A stretch of 38,159 nucleotides of DNA from Chitinophagaceae bacterium (GTDB lineage: Bacteria > Bacteroidota > Bacteroidia > Chitinophagales > Chitinophagaceae), in the NCBI GenBank assembly GCA_025363355.1, contig JANYEB010000266.1:1-38159 (forward strand), written 5' to 3'. How positions within the stretch are numbered: position 1 is the first letter of the stretch; each line of letters opens with the position of its first letter. The position numbers were made by a program, and so were the translations under genes. The notes beneath the pieces are model-generated. The model was not told where the DNA came from. It worked only from the letters and a program-made list of their open reading frames with translations, and did not search any database. Positions 9,201 to 16,675 of the stretch are shown here, in pieces.

Positions 9201-9764
9201 AATAAAGCCTTGCTTACCTATGGGCTAGAAAGCAGACAGTTAAAGGATTTTATAGTAAAAGGTAGATTTAATTTAAAGCGAGAATACACTGTTGAGCTTG
9301 TTCAAAAATGGGGAACAAGTGAGTTAACAACACCACAATTTAACAACAGAAATTATAACATAACATCTAAACAAACTGAACCAAAGTTTATATATACTAA
9401 CTCTACAAAATATCGCTTACAAGCATCTTATCAATATTTAAAAAAATCAAATCTTGAAGCATTTGGTGGCGAGCAATCAACAGCCAATTCATTAAATTTA
9501 GAAGGTAAATATAATAGTGCTAAAGGCAATGTGCTTTCGGCAAAATTTACTTCTACAAACATCACTTTTACTGGCACGCAAAACACTACAGTTAGTTATA
9601 TTATGTTAGATGGATTGCTACCAGGAAAAAATTATTTATGGAATATAGAATTCACAAAACGCCTTAACAACAACTTTGAAATTAGCTTTAATTATGAAGG
9701 AAGAAAACCCGGAGAATCAAGGATTATCAATATTGGCAGGGCAAGTGTAAGAGCAATACTATAG
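6297..9764 (+). CDS. Large outer-membrane beta-barrel candidate of uncharacterised Bacteroidota family
   Basis: This 1155-residue protein has a signal peptide ([22 protein letters not shown]). No enzyme motif is visible. The body is rich in alternating polar/aromatic strands. The segment [20 protein letters not shown] around residue 300, followed by [20 protein letters not shown], recurs in large Bacteroidota surface proteins and recalls SprA-like repeat segments. The C-terminus ([20 protein letters not shown]) looks like closing strands of an outer-membrane barrel. Residues 838-849 contain an EF-hand-like calcium loop ([12 protein letters not shown]: D838, N840, D842, G843, E849). The start codon is TTG at 6297. 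The in-frame region back to the TAA at 6261 has no ATG, and the first internal ATG would cut the signal peptide. It probably sits in the outer membrane. Its function is unknown. Confidence 0.75.
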   Translation: [1155 protein letters not shown]

Positions 9765-9802
9765 CCTATCTAAGCATACTACTTTTTTCTTGCATATCTA
9801 TA

Positions 9803-10549
9803 TTATGAATATAATTTAACAAAATCAATAAAGTCATTTTTTCGCTCTCTAGCAATACTTATAATTTCTTTATTGCACATCGTAGCATCTGTTTTTGATG
9901 ATGAGGTATTAATAATATTTTTAACATTAACAAGGTAACTGCGATGTGTTCTAAAAAAGCCTTCTTCTTCTGTTAGTTGATTTTCGTAATCTTTAATATT
10001 CTTGCTGATAAGTACTTTAGCCCCATCGATCATAAAAATATTTACATAACTTCCTTCAGCTTTTAAATGTGTAATATCGTCAAGATTAATAAATAAGTTT
10101 CCATCACTAACAGGCACAACAATTTTTTTTATTTTATTGTTTTGAATATTCTCTTTTAATGTATTTATTCTAAGATTATAATTATTGATTCCTTTTATTC
10201 TTTCTACTTTTTCAACAGCTTTAACAAGCTGCTCTATTTGCAATGGTTTTAATAAATAATCAATAGCACTTACCTGAAAAGCCCTTAAAGCAAACTCGCT
10301 ATAAGCCGTTATAAATATGATTTCAAAATCTATCTCATCAAAGAAATCTAATAATTGAAAGCCATTATAACCTGGCATTTCGATGTCTAAAAAAACAATA
10401 TCAGGCTTTGCTTTTTGTATCAACTTAACGCCTTGCACCACATCTTCTGCAAGTCCTAGAATTGTTACTTGTTTACAATAATCAATAACAAAACTCTCTA
10501 GAATTCTCCTAGCTTTTGCTTCATCATCAATTATTACAGCACTTAACAT
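9803..10549 (-). CDS. LytTR-family response regulator
   Basis: This 248-residue two-component regulator has an N-terminal receiver domain (acidic pair D8-D9, phospho-acceptor D55 in IVFLDIEMPG, T81 in FITAYS, K101 in DYLLKP). Its C-terminal LytTR DNA-binding domain covers about residues 140-245 (LDDITHLKAEGSYVNIF, FFRTHRSYLVNVKNI). LytTR proteins bind pairs of short direct repeats about two helical turns apart. The adjacent upstream gene encodes a LytS-type histidine kinase whose stop lies 257 bp away, so the two are very probably cognate. Because a terminator-like hairpin lies between them, the regulator probably also has its own promoter. Target genes are unknown. The nearest candidate operator is the direct repeat pair at 10765-10804. 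Confidence 0.93.
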   Translation of the reverse strand: MLSAVIIDDEAKARRILESFVIDYCKQVTILGLAEDVVQGVKLIQKAKPDIVFLDIEMPGYNGFQLLDFFDEIDFEIIFITAYSEFALRAFQVSAIDYLLKPLQIEQLVKAVEKVERIKGINNYNLRINTLKENIQNNKIKKIVVPVSDGNLFINLDDITHLKAEGSYVNIFMIDGAKVLISKNIKDYENQLTEEEGFFRTHRSYLVNVKNIINTSSSKTDATMCNKEIISIARERKNDFIDFVKLYS

Positions 10550-10624
10550 ATTAGATTAACTTTTTGGTTAAAATGATTAAAACTACATTTCTCTTTTCAA
10601 GTTACAAAGTAATGTAAATAAGAA

Positions 10625-10651
10625 AGCCACCTGCTTAAAAAGTAAGTGGCT
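10625..10651 (-). terminator. Probable terminator after the histidine kinase gene
   Basis: This is an inverted repeat, AGCCAC (10625-10630) with GTGGCT (10646-10651), and an A/T-rich loop that can form extra pairs. On the minus strand it is followed by a T-rich run (TTTCTTATTT). It lies 156 bp past the kinase stop codon and 76 bp before the regulator start, so it may separate the two transcripts partly or fully. Confidence 0.5.
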
Positions 10652-10764
10652 ATTCTACCCCTTTATTGAACAAAACTATTGTTTAATAACCGTTTGGTTT
10701 TTCGATTTTATACATATTAAAATCCGATACAAAAATGAATATTTCACTACAACATATTCTAATT

Positions 10765-10804
10765 AGTTTGTGAAATGTATGTTTGAGTTTGTGAAATGTA
10801 TGTT
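10765..10804. repeat. Pair of identical 19-bp direct repeats, 21-bp spacing (candidate LytTR operator)
   Basis: AGTTTGTGAAATGTATGTT occurs at 10765-10783 and again, identical, at 10786-10804. The start-to-start distance is exactly 21 bp, two turns of B-DNA. The pair sits just past the stop of the kinase gene and about 215 bp upstream of the LytTR regulator start. Direct repeats with this phasing are typical of LytTR binding sites, so autoregulation is plausible; that link is inference. Confidence 0.6.
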
Positions 10805-10806
10805 AC

Positions 10807-13800
10807 CTATTGAATGGGTATATTTACAGTAACTTTTGTTCCGTTGCAATTATTATTAGAGCCTATTAAATCGCTGTATTCAACTCTTATGTTAGCATTT
10901 TTTTGCACATTCAACAAATCCAATCTTTTTTGGGTAGCACCTGTTGCAAATGACTTATGTTTTTTTTGTTGTAATAGATTAATTTCTCTACTTCTTTGCC
11001 TTCCAATACCATTGTCTGTTATTACACAGGTGAGAACGTTGGTATTAGACATCGAAAAATCAATACATAGTTCTCTATTCCCTTTTTTGTGAAGCAGACC
11101 ATGTTTTACAGCATTTTCTACATAAGGTTGTATAAGCATTGGTGGCATATAAATACCAATAGAATTAATACTTTCATTTACTTGAATATGATAATTAAAT
11201 TGTGATTCAAATCTTAAAGCTTCAAGTTCAAGATACAACTTTAAAGATGTTAATTCATCATCAAAAGATACCATATCCTTATTACTCATATCGAGTGTCA
11301 TACGCATTAAATCTGCAAATTTTCCTAGATATACATTTGCTTGTTGTTTATCATTTAAAATAATAAACTCCTGAATAGAGTTTAATGCATTAAACATAAA
11401 ATGAGGATTCATTTGTGCCTTTAAAGACACTAGTTGAGACTTTCTTAGTTCTTCTTCTACAATTGATTTTTCTAATGCAGTTTTTAATTTTTGTTGCTGC
11501 TTACGCAATCGAAAATTATAGAACAAAAATAATATTGTTGTAGTTACAATTAAATACAGAACAATTGCCCACCATTGCAACCACCAAGGTTTATTAACAA
11601 CAAACTTTATACTTGTTTTATTGCTATTTATAATACCATCCTCATTCATCACCCTTGCTTCAAAGTTATAATCTCCATAAGATAGACTTGAAAATCGTAT
11701 CTCATTTTCCTTTGAAGAAACTGTTATCCAATTTGTATCTGTGGGTAATAATCTATATTGATATTTAAAATCTCCATTACTTTTTATGGCAATTGCTTGA
11801 AGGTTGATAGAGATATTTTTTACATTATTATTTAGTAATATTTTATTTTGAAAATTATATAAAATATCGTCTGCTCTAAAGCTATTAATTAAGCAAACTG
11901 GCTCGATACTATTGGTTGTTGAAATGTTTTGGGGGAAGTATTGAATGCCTTTAGATGAAGCAACAAAAACAGTATCTCGTAGCAAAACAATGTCAAATAA
12001 TTCATTAGACGATAGTCCATCTTGCATGTTGATGGTAGAGATAATTTTGGATTGTCTTAAGTCAAATGCTTCAACATTTTTACCAGCAATCACCCAAGCA
12101 ATATTGTTTAAAATGCAAGCTCTTTTTATATTGTTAGAAGAAAGTCCGTTTTGTGTTGTTATGTGCTCTACAATCTTTTTATTTCTTACTAAATACAGGC
12201 CTTGGCTTGCAGTTGCAATTAGCAATCTATCGTCATTAGTTTCTATAAATTGATTTGCAATAACTGGCTTATTACTTTTTTCATCAATTAATTTTATTGG
12301 AATTTTATTTTCATAATAAGCAGTTCCATCTACAAAACCAACCCATAACAATTTTGATTTCTCTTGGTAATAAATCGCTTTACCTCTTTGTAATCCAATA
12401 ACAATACGCCTAAAGTCTTTACTACTATCTATAAAAACCGGATTCATTAACTGTTTAAATTCTTGCAAAACCTTTTGTTCTAAAGCAGAATTTCTTTTAA
12501 TAAAATTAGCTTGGGCTGTGGTTGATTGTGTAAACAAAACGCCATCTGAACGAAAACTAAAAGACTTGGTATTGGTTAAAAAAGTAGGCAAATTTTTCAG
12601 TTTATAATCAATTGTATTGAATAAATAAGTCTCATACTGACTTAGCCAAAACTGTTTTAATATTGAATTATATTCTAGTGCCTGAACATACCTATTTTCT
12701 TTGCCAATAATTTTTTTGCTTAAGCTAGTATTTAAATCATACACAACAATCTCCCCAGCTAAATTTGTACCACAAATAATACTTCTTGAGTCTGTTGCAA
12801 GGTGATTTATGCCAATTGATTTAACATCTAAAGATTCTAAATCTAGTTGAAAAATATTTAGGTTAGGTATTTTATAAACTCCATTTTTTGCAGTCGCTAT
12901 CCAATAAGTTCCTTCTTTATCTTTTTTTATTGATGTAATACTATTCCCATCTAAGAACCTACTTTTCAAAACCCAATTATTTGCATTTTGTTTAAACCAT
13001 AAAAGCCCATTTGTTGTTCCAACAAAAAAATTACCTGCGTCATCGTCAAACACAGATTGAGGATAATCTTTGGTTTTTTGTATTTGTTTTGAAATTGGGT
13101 GAATCATCAAAGCTTTACTAGTGTAAGTGTATATTACTGGCATTTGATTTGCCAAGTTGAATCTTTGAAATGCAAAAGATTTTTTTTCTTTGTAAGAATT
13201 ACTAAGCACAACACTATTGTAAAAAATATGCTTATTAAACCCACCATTTTCAAGTTCTACTGCAACTACTTTTTCTGTATCATCTTCAATTTCTAATAGC
13301 GATTTGCTATCTAAAGCTGAAAATACAATTTTACCATCGCAAGTGGTATATGGATTGGTTTTATATTCATTTGCTGGGAACAACAGTTCTTCTTTTTTAG
13401 AACTAATATCATAGCGATACATTGAGTTTACTTGATTTGCAGCATACAATCTATTTCTATTGTCTATTGCTATGCCTGTTAAGCCTGTTTTATAATACTT
13501 TTCAAATGGCTCAAACAAACGGAGCGTATCTTTTTCAAAATACAATATTTGACCACTGAAGTTAGAGCACCACATTCGTCCAAATTTATCTTCACACAAA
13601 TAACTTAAAGCATTACTTCTACTTTTTTCGCAAAAAAATAGTTTAAACTCATTCCCATCATACCTTACCAATCCTGCTTCAGTTCCAAACCACAAAAAGC
13701 CTATTTTATCTTGTTTAATATCATATATTTCATTACTAGGTAATCCATTGCTCGTTTCATATTGATAGTAAGATGGCTCTTGAGAAAACAAGAAACTTGG

Positions 13801-13848
13801 AAAGCCAATTTGAAAAAAAAGAATAATATTTAAAATAAAAAACTTCAC
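10807..13848 (-). CDS. Membrane sensor histidine kinase with regulator propeller, Y_Y_Y and LytS-type kinase domains
   Basis: This is a 1013-residue protein. A signal peptide (ending FLFSQ) leads into a beta-propeller of two-component-regulator repeats (first one SNGLPSNEIYDIKQDKIGFLWFGTEAGL, later copies with GTTNGLLWF and YWIATAKNGVY). A Y_Y_Y-like Ig domain follows (about 640-745, YQYRLLPTDTNWITVSS, LSYGDYNFEARVMNEDG). A membrane helix at about 753-775 precedes a coiled-coil linker. The kinase core is of the His_kinase/LytS type: H-box AQMNPHFMFNALNSIQEFI near residue 808, N-box MPPMLIQPYVENAVKHGLL, and G-box DNGIGRQRS. The large periplasmic part senses an unknown signal and the output is the LytTR regulator downstream. 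The start is GTG at 13848. The in-frame stretch back to the TAA at 13882-13884 has no ATG and the signal peptide follows immediately. Confidence 0.93.
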   Translation of the reverse strand: MKFFILNIILFFQIGFPSFLFSQEPSYYQYETSNGLPSNEIYDIKQDKIGFLWFGTEAGLVRYDGNEFKLFFCEKSRSNALSYLCEDKFGRMWCSNFSGQILYFEKDTLRLFEPFEKYYKTGLTGIAIDNRNRLYAANQVNSMYRYDISSKKEELLFPANEYKTNPYTTCDGKIVFSALDSKSLLEIEDDTEKVVAVELENGGFNKHIFYNSVVLSNSYKEKKSFAFQRFNLANQMPVIYTYTSKALMIHPISKQIQKTKDYPQSVFDDDAGNFFVGTTNGLLWFKQNANNWVLKSRFLDGNSITSIKKDKEGTYWIATAKNGVYKIPNLNIFQLDLESLDVKSIGINHLATDSRSIICGTNLAGEIVVYDLNTSLSKKIIGKENRYVQALEYNSILKQFWLSQYETYLFNTIDYKLKNLPTFLTNTKSFSFRSDGVLFTQSTTAQANFIKRNSALEQKVLQEFKQLMNPVFIDSSKDFRRIVIGLQRGKAIYYQEKSKLLWVGFVDGTAYYENKIPIKLIDEKSNKPVIANQFIETNDDRLLIATASQGLYLVRNKKIVEHITTQNGLSSNNIKRACILNNIAWVIAGKNVEAFDLRQSKIISTINMQDGLSSNELFDIVLLRDTVFVASSKGIQYFPQNISTTNSIEPVCLINSFRADDILYNFQNKILLNNNVKNISINLQAIAIKSNGDFKYQYRLLPTDTNWITVSSKENEIRFSSLSYGDYNFEARVMNEDGIINSNKTSIKFVVNKPWWLQWWAIVLYLIVTTTILFLFYNFRLRKQQQKLKTALEKSIVEEELRKSQLVSLKAQMNPHFMFNALNSIQEFIILNDKQQANVYLGKFADLMRMTLDMSNKDMVSFDDELTSLKLYLELEALRFESQFNYHIQVNESINSIGIYMPPMLIQPYVENAVKHGLLHKKGNRELCIDFSMSNTNVLTCVITDNGIGRQRSREINLLQQKKHKSFATGATQKRLDLLNVQKNANIRVEYSDLIGSNNNCNGTKVTVNIPIQ

Positions 13849-13950
13849 TATATGAAATATGCAATTGAGTTGATTGCTTAGTTAGAAAGTGTAATGAAAA
13901 TATACCTATATATAGTTTTCCACTTTTAATATTGCTTTGTAAGCTGTATT

Positions 13951-13980
13951 AAAAAAGCCCAATGCAAATGCATTAGGCTT
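13951..13980 (-). terminator. Rho-independent terminator of the serine palmitoyltransferase gene
   Basis: Arms AAGCC...AATGCA and TGCATT...GGCTT (13955-13980) form a stem of eleven pairs with one mismatch and a very short loop. On the minus strand a run of six T (complement of 13951-13956) follows. It lies just beyond the stop codon of the gene ending at 13997. Confidence 0.75.
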
Positions 13981-13996
13981 TCTATTAAAAATATTT

Positions 13997-15256
13997 TTAT
14001 CTAGCATCTGCCATATCTGGAACTTCAGCTACTTTATAAACACCAGCATCTAATTTAGCTTTTGTTTCACTAAAAGCAATTAATGTTTGTTCAATATCAG
14101 CATCTGTGTGTGCAGCACTTGGTATCAAGCGATAGATAATATGTCCTTTTGGAATAACAGGGTATGTTACAATAGATGTAAATACAAAATAATTTTCTCG
14201 CAAATCCATACACATTGCAGCAGCTTCGGGAACTCCACCTTTCATATAAATTGGTGTAACTGGTGAATTGGTTGCACCAATATCAAAGCCACGTTCTTTT
14301 AATCCATTTTGAAGTTTCAGGGCGTTGCTCCACAATTTTTCTTTCAATTCTGGATTTGTTTTAAGCATATCCAAACGCTTTAAATTGCCAATAACAATAG
14401 GCATCGGCAAACTTTTAGCAAAAATTTGTGAACGAATATTATAGCGTATATAATCTATAATAACCCTTGGACCAGCCATAAAAGCACCAATGCTTGCCAT
14501 TGATTTTGCAAAGGTTGAGAAGTACAAATCAATCGCATCTTGACAATCTTGCTCTTCACCAGCACCAGCACCAGTTTTACCTAAAGTTCCAAAGCCATGA
14601 GCATCATCAACCATTAATCTAAACTCATATTTATTTTTTAGTTCAGCAATTTCTTTTAATTTGCCTTGGTCTCCTGCCATTCCAAAAACACCTTCAGTAA
14701 TTACTAAAATACCACCAGTTCCTTGCTTTTCAATTAGGGTAGTAGCACGTTCTAATTGTTTCTCACAATCTTCTACATCGTTGTGTTTAAAAACATATCT
14801 GTGCCCTGGATGTAAACGTAAGCCATCAATAATACAGGCATGACTTTCTGCATCATACACAATTACATCGTGCCTGCCACAAACAGCATCAATAGCACTC
14901 ATTATTCCTTGGTAACCGAAGTTCATTAGAATAGCATCTTCTTTACTTTCAAATGCTGCTAATTCAGCTTCAAGTTGCTCGTGATGCACACTATTTCCGC
15001 TCATCATTCTTGCACCCATTGGCAAAGCCAAACCATATTTTGCAGATGCTTCTGCATCTACTTTTCTTATCTCAGGATGATTGGCTAAACCTAAGTAATT
15101 ATTTAAGCTCCACACAATCATTTCTTTTCCTCTAAATATCATTCTACTACCAATTTCTCCCTCTAGTTTTGGAAATACAAAATAGCCGTGAGATCTTTCT
15201 CTGTGCTGACCAATTGGTCCATAATTTTTTACTAATTTTTCAAAAATATCTGCCAT
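13997..15256 (-). CDS. spt: Serine palmitoyltransferase-type alpha-oxoamine synthase
   Basis: This 419-residue PLP enzyme belongs to the alpha-oxoamine synthase family. The N-terminus (HGYFVFPKLEGEIGSRMIFRGKEMIVWSLNNYLGL) and the spacing of motifs fit the Bacteroidota serine palmitoyltransferase group, which condenses serine with palmitoyl-CoA to 3-ketosphinganine as the first step of sphingolipid synthesis. Key sites are the cofactor-stacking His in DAESHACIIDG, the PLP Asp and His in VDDAHGFGTLG, and the Schiff-base Lys in STFAKSMASIGAF. It differs clearly from the second family member in this window (kbl), which supports two different substrates. It has its own promoter (15302-15333) and terminator, so it looks monocistronic. 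The alternative is another acyl-CoA-specific synthase of the same family. Subfamily assignment is by overall resemblance. Confidence 0.8.
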   Translation of the reverse strand: MADIFEKLVKNYGPIGQHRERSHGYFVFPKLEGEIGSRMIFRGKEMIVWSLNNYLGLANHPEIRKVDAEASAKYGLALPMGARMMSGNSVHHEQLEAELAAFESKEDAILMNFGYQGIMSAIDAVCGRHDVIVYDAESHACIIDGLRLHPGHRYVFKHNDVEDCEKQLERATTLIEKQGTGGILVITEGVFGMAGDQGKLKEIAELKNKYEFRLMVDDAHGFGTLGKTGAGAGEEQDCQDAIDLYFSTFAKSMASIGAFMAGPRVIIDYIRYNIRSQIFAKSLPMPIVIGNLKRLDMLKTNPELKEKLWSNALKLQNGLKERGFDIGATNSPVTPIYMKGGVPEAAAMCMDLRENYFVFTSIVTYPVIPKGHIIYRLIPSAAHTDADIEQTLIAFSETKAKLDAGVYKVAEVPDMADAR

Positions 15257-15301
15257 AAAATTTATGATGTTAGTTGTACCAAGTACGATTTATGAATGTT
15301 G

Positions 15302-15333
15302 CAAATGTAACAGATTGCAGATAAGCAAACAAA
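15302..15333 (-). promoter_or_regulatory. Promoter of the serine palmitoyltransferase gene
   Basis: On the minus strand, TTTG (complement of 15330-15333), 20 bp, then TACATTTG (complement of 15302-15309). Both elements match the Bacteroidota -33/-7 consensus with normal spacing. Transcription would start near 15295, about 40 nt before the ATG at 15256. Confidence 0.65.
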
Positions 15334-15352
15334 GCAAAGTAATTTTAGCATT

Positions 15353-16675
15353 TTATATACTGACTCCCACTCTCTTCAAATCTTCATAAAAATTTGGGTA
15401 AGATTTATTAATGGCATCAGCATTTAATATGGTAGTGCTTCCATTTGCTTTTAAAGCAGCCACAGCACAAGACATTGCAATTCGATGATCATTATTCGAA
15501 TCTACAATTGCTCCTTTAATATTTGAGTTCCCTTTAACCAGCATTATATCATCATTCAATATTATCTCCACTCCCATTTTAGCAAACTCTTGTTGCAAAC
15601 TAAATGCACGATTACTCTCTTTATGTTGCAATCTACTTACCCCTTTAATACTACTAGTGCCGTTGCAATAACTTGCTAATGCAACCAGTGGAGGAAATAA
15701 ATCTGGGCAATCTGTAGCATCAAAAGAAAAACAGCTCAAAACGCCACCCCTAACCCATAAAGGGGTATAAGAGATGTCGCATCCACAACTCTTTAACGCT
15801 TGCAGAATTGCTTTATCTGCTTGGGTAGAATTGGTATCTAATCCAGTAATAGTAATATTTCCAGCAATTGCACATGCTACTAATAGAAAAGCAGCATTAC
15901 TCCAATCTCCTTCAACAGTATAGTTGATTGATTGATTGGTTGATTGGCTGATTGGTTGATTGGTAAAAACAAATTCAGTATAGTTATTGTTTACAGGGAT
16001 ATTCAAGCTAAAATCTTGCATCACTTTCAAAGTTAAATCTATATAAGGCTTACTTTTCAAGTTTTTTACTTGAATAATTGCACTAGCCTCACTCACTGCC
16101 CCTCTCCAAAAGAGAGGGGAGAAAGAATTTGAATATGTAAATAACAAACCTGTTAAAAATTGAGAACTTAACGATCCATCAATAGTAATATCATTTGCTT
16201 TTAAAGGACCAGTAATAGTAAGTGGTAATTTACCATTATTACTTTCTACAACAACATTTAGTTGAGGTAATATTTCATCAAAAAAATTTGCTGGGCGATT
16301 TAATAAACTTCCACTGCCAGTAATATTTACTTGCTGGTTTAACAGTGCTGCAATAGGCGTAAACATTCTTAACGAAAGTCCACTTTCTCCACAATTAATA
16401 GTAAGTGGCGAGTGGTTATTATTGGAATTTGGAACTTGGAATTTGGAATTCGTAGCATCTATAATTAACCTATCATTTTCAAACAAAACACTTGCACCAA
16501 ATTGTTTAATTATTTCAATAGCAGCATTATCATCATTACTAACTCCATAATTATGAATAATGGTTTTACCGCCTTTCAATAAAGCAGCAGCACAAGCACG
16601 TTGCATACAGCTTTTAGAAGCAGGTGCTTTTAGTACTCCTTGAATAATTGATGGATGAATAGTTACTGATGACAT
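15353..16675 (-). CDS. aroA: 3-phosphoshikimate 1-carboxyvinyltransferase (EPSP synthase)
   Basis: This 440-residue enzyme catalyses the sixth step of the shikimate pathway, joining phosphoenolpyruvate to shikimate 3-phosphate. Visible motifs are APASKSCMQRA (K21, S22, R26), INCGESGLSLRMFTP, SSQFLTGLLF, EGDWSNAAFLLVA, DCPDLFPPLVALA, LQHKESNRA and NNDHRIAMSCAVAAL, which together give the substrate-binding and catalytic residues. The protein is slightly longer than usual because four short repeat-derived segments are inserted in frame, at about residues 75-85, 186-193, 238-251 and 304-310 (see the repeat entries). None hits a catalytic motif. The ATG overlaps the truA stop (TAATG, sharing one base), so aroA is translationally coupled to truA, with the DUF4476 gene first in the transcript. 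Function is confident; whether the inserts lower activity is unknown. Confidence 0.95.
   Translation of the reverse strand: MSSVTIHPSIIQGVLKAPASKSCMQRACAAALLKGGKTIIHNYGVSNDDNAAIEIIKQFGASVLFENDRLIIDATNSKFQVPNSNNNHSPLTINCGESGLSLRMFTPIAALLNQQVNITGSGSLLNRPANFFDEILPQLNVVVESNNGKLPLTITGPLKANDITIDGSLSSQFLTGLLFTYSNSFSPLFWRGAVSEASAIIQVKNLKSKPYIDLTLKVMQDFSLNIPVNNNYTEFVFTNQPISQSTNQSINYTVEGDWSNAAFLLVACAIAGNITITGLDTNSTQADKAILQALKSCGCDISYTPLWVRGGVLSCFSFDATDCPDLFPPLVALASYCNGTSSIKGVSRLQHKESNRAFSLQQEFAKMGVEIILNDDIMLVKGNSNIKGAIVDSNNDHRIAMSCAVAALKANGSTTILNADAINKSYPNFYEDLKRVGVSI
15746..15766. repeat. Palindromic repeat inside aroA (6-bp arms)
   Basis: ACCCCT (15746-15751) and AGGGGT (15761-15766) are perfect inverted arms around a 9-nt loop. 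In aroA it encodes part of YTPLWVRGGVLS at about residues 304-310, a stretch that looks foreign to EPSP synthases. The sequence type resembles short dispersed palindromes that I recall from other Bacteroidota genomes. Confidence 0.6.
15923..15964. repeat. Tandem GATTGATTGGTT-type repeat inside aroA
   Basis: This is about 42 bp of TTGATTGG-like units in tandem. On the coding strand it encodes the Asn/Gln/Ser-rich run QPISQSTNQSINY at residues 238-251. The length is compatible with the frame, and the EPSP synthase motif EGDWSNAAF resumes immediately after. Confidence 0.7.
16099..16119. repeat. Palindromic repeat inside aroA (8-bp arms)
   Basis: CCCCTCTC (16099-16106) and GAGAGGGG (16112-16119) are perfect inverted arms with a 5-nt loop. 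On the coding strand this gives SPLFWRGAVSEAS around residues 184-196. Peptides of the PLFWRG type encoded by such palindromes are familiar from unrelated Bacteroidota proteins, which suggests a mobile or dispersed element. Confidence 0.7.
16422..16451. repeat. Tandem TTGGAATT/TTGGAACT repeat inside aroA
   Basis: This is about 30 bp made of TTGGAATT, TTGGAACT, TTGGAATT and TTGGAATTC units, placed within the aroA coding sequence. It encodes NSKFQVPNSNN at about residues 74-85, in a surface-loop position before the INCGESG motif. Confidence 0.65.
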
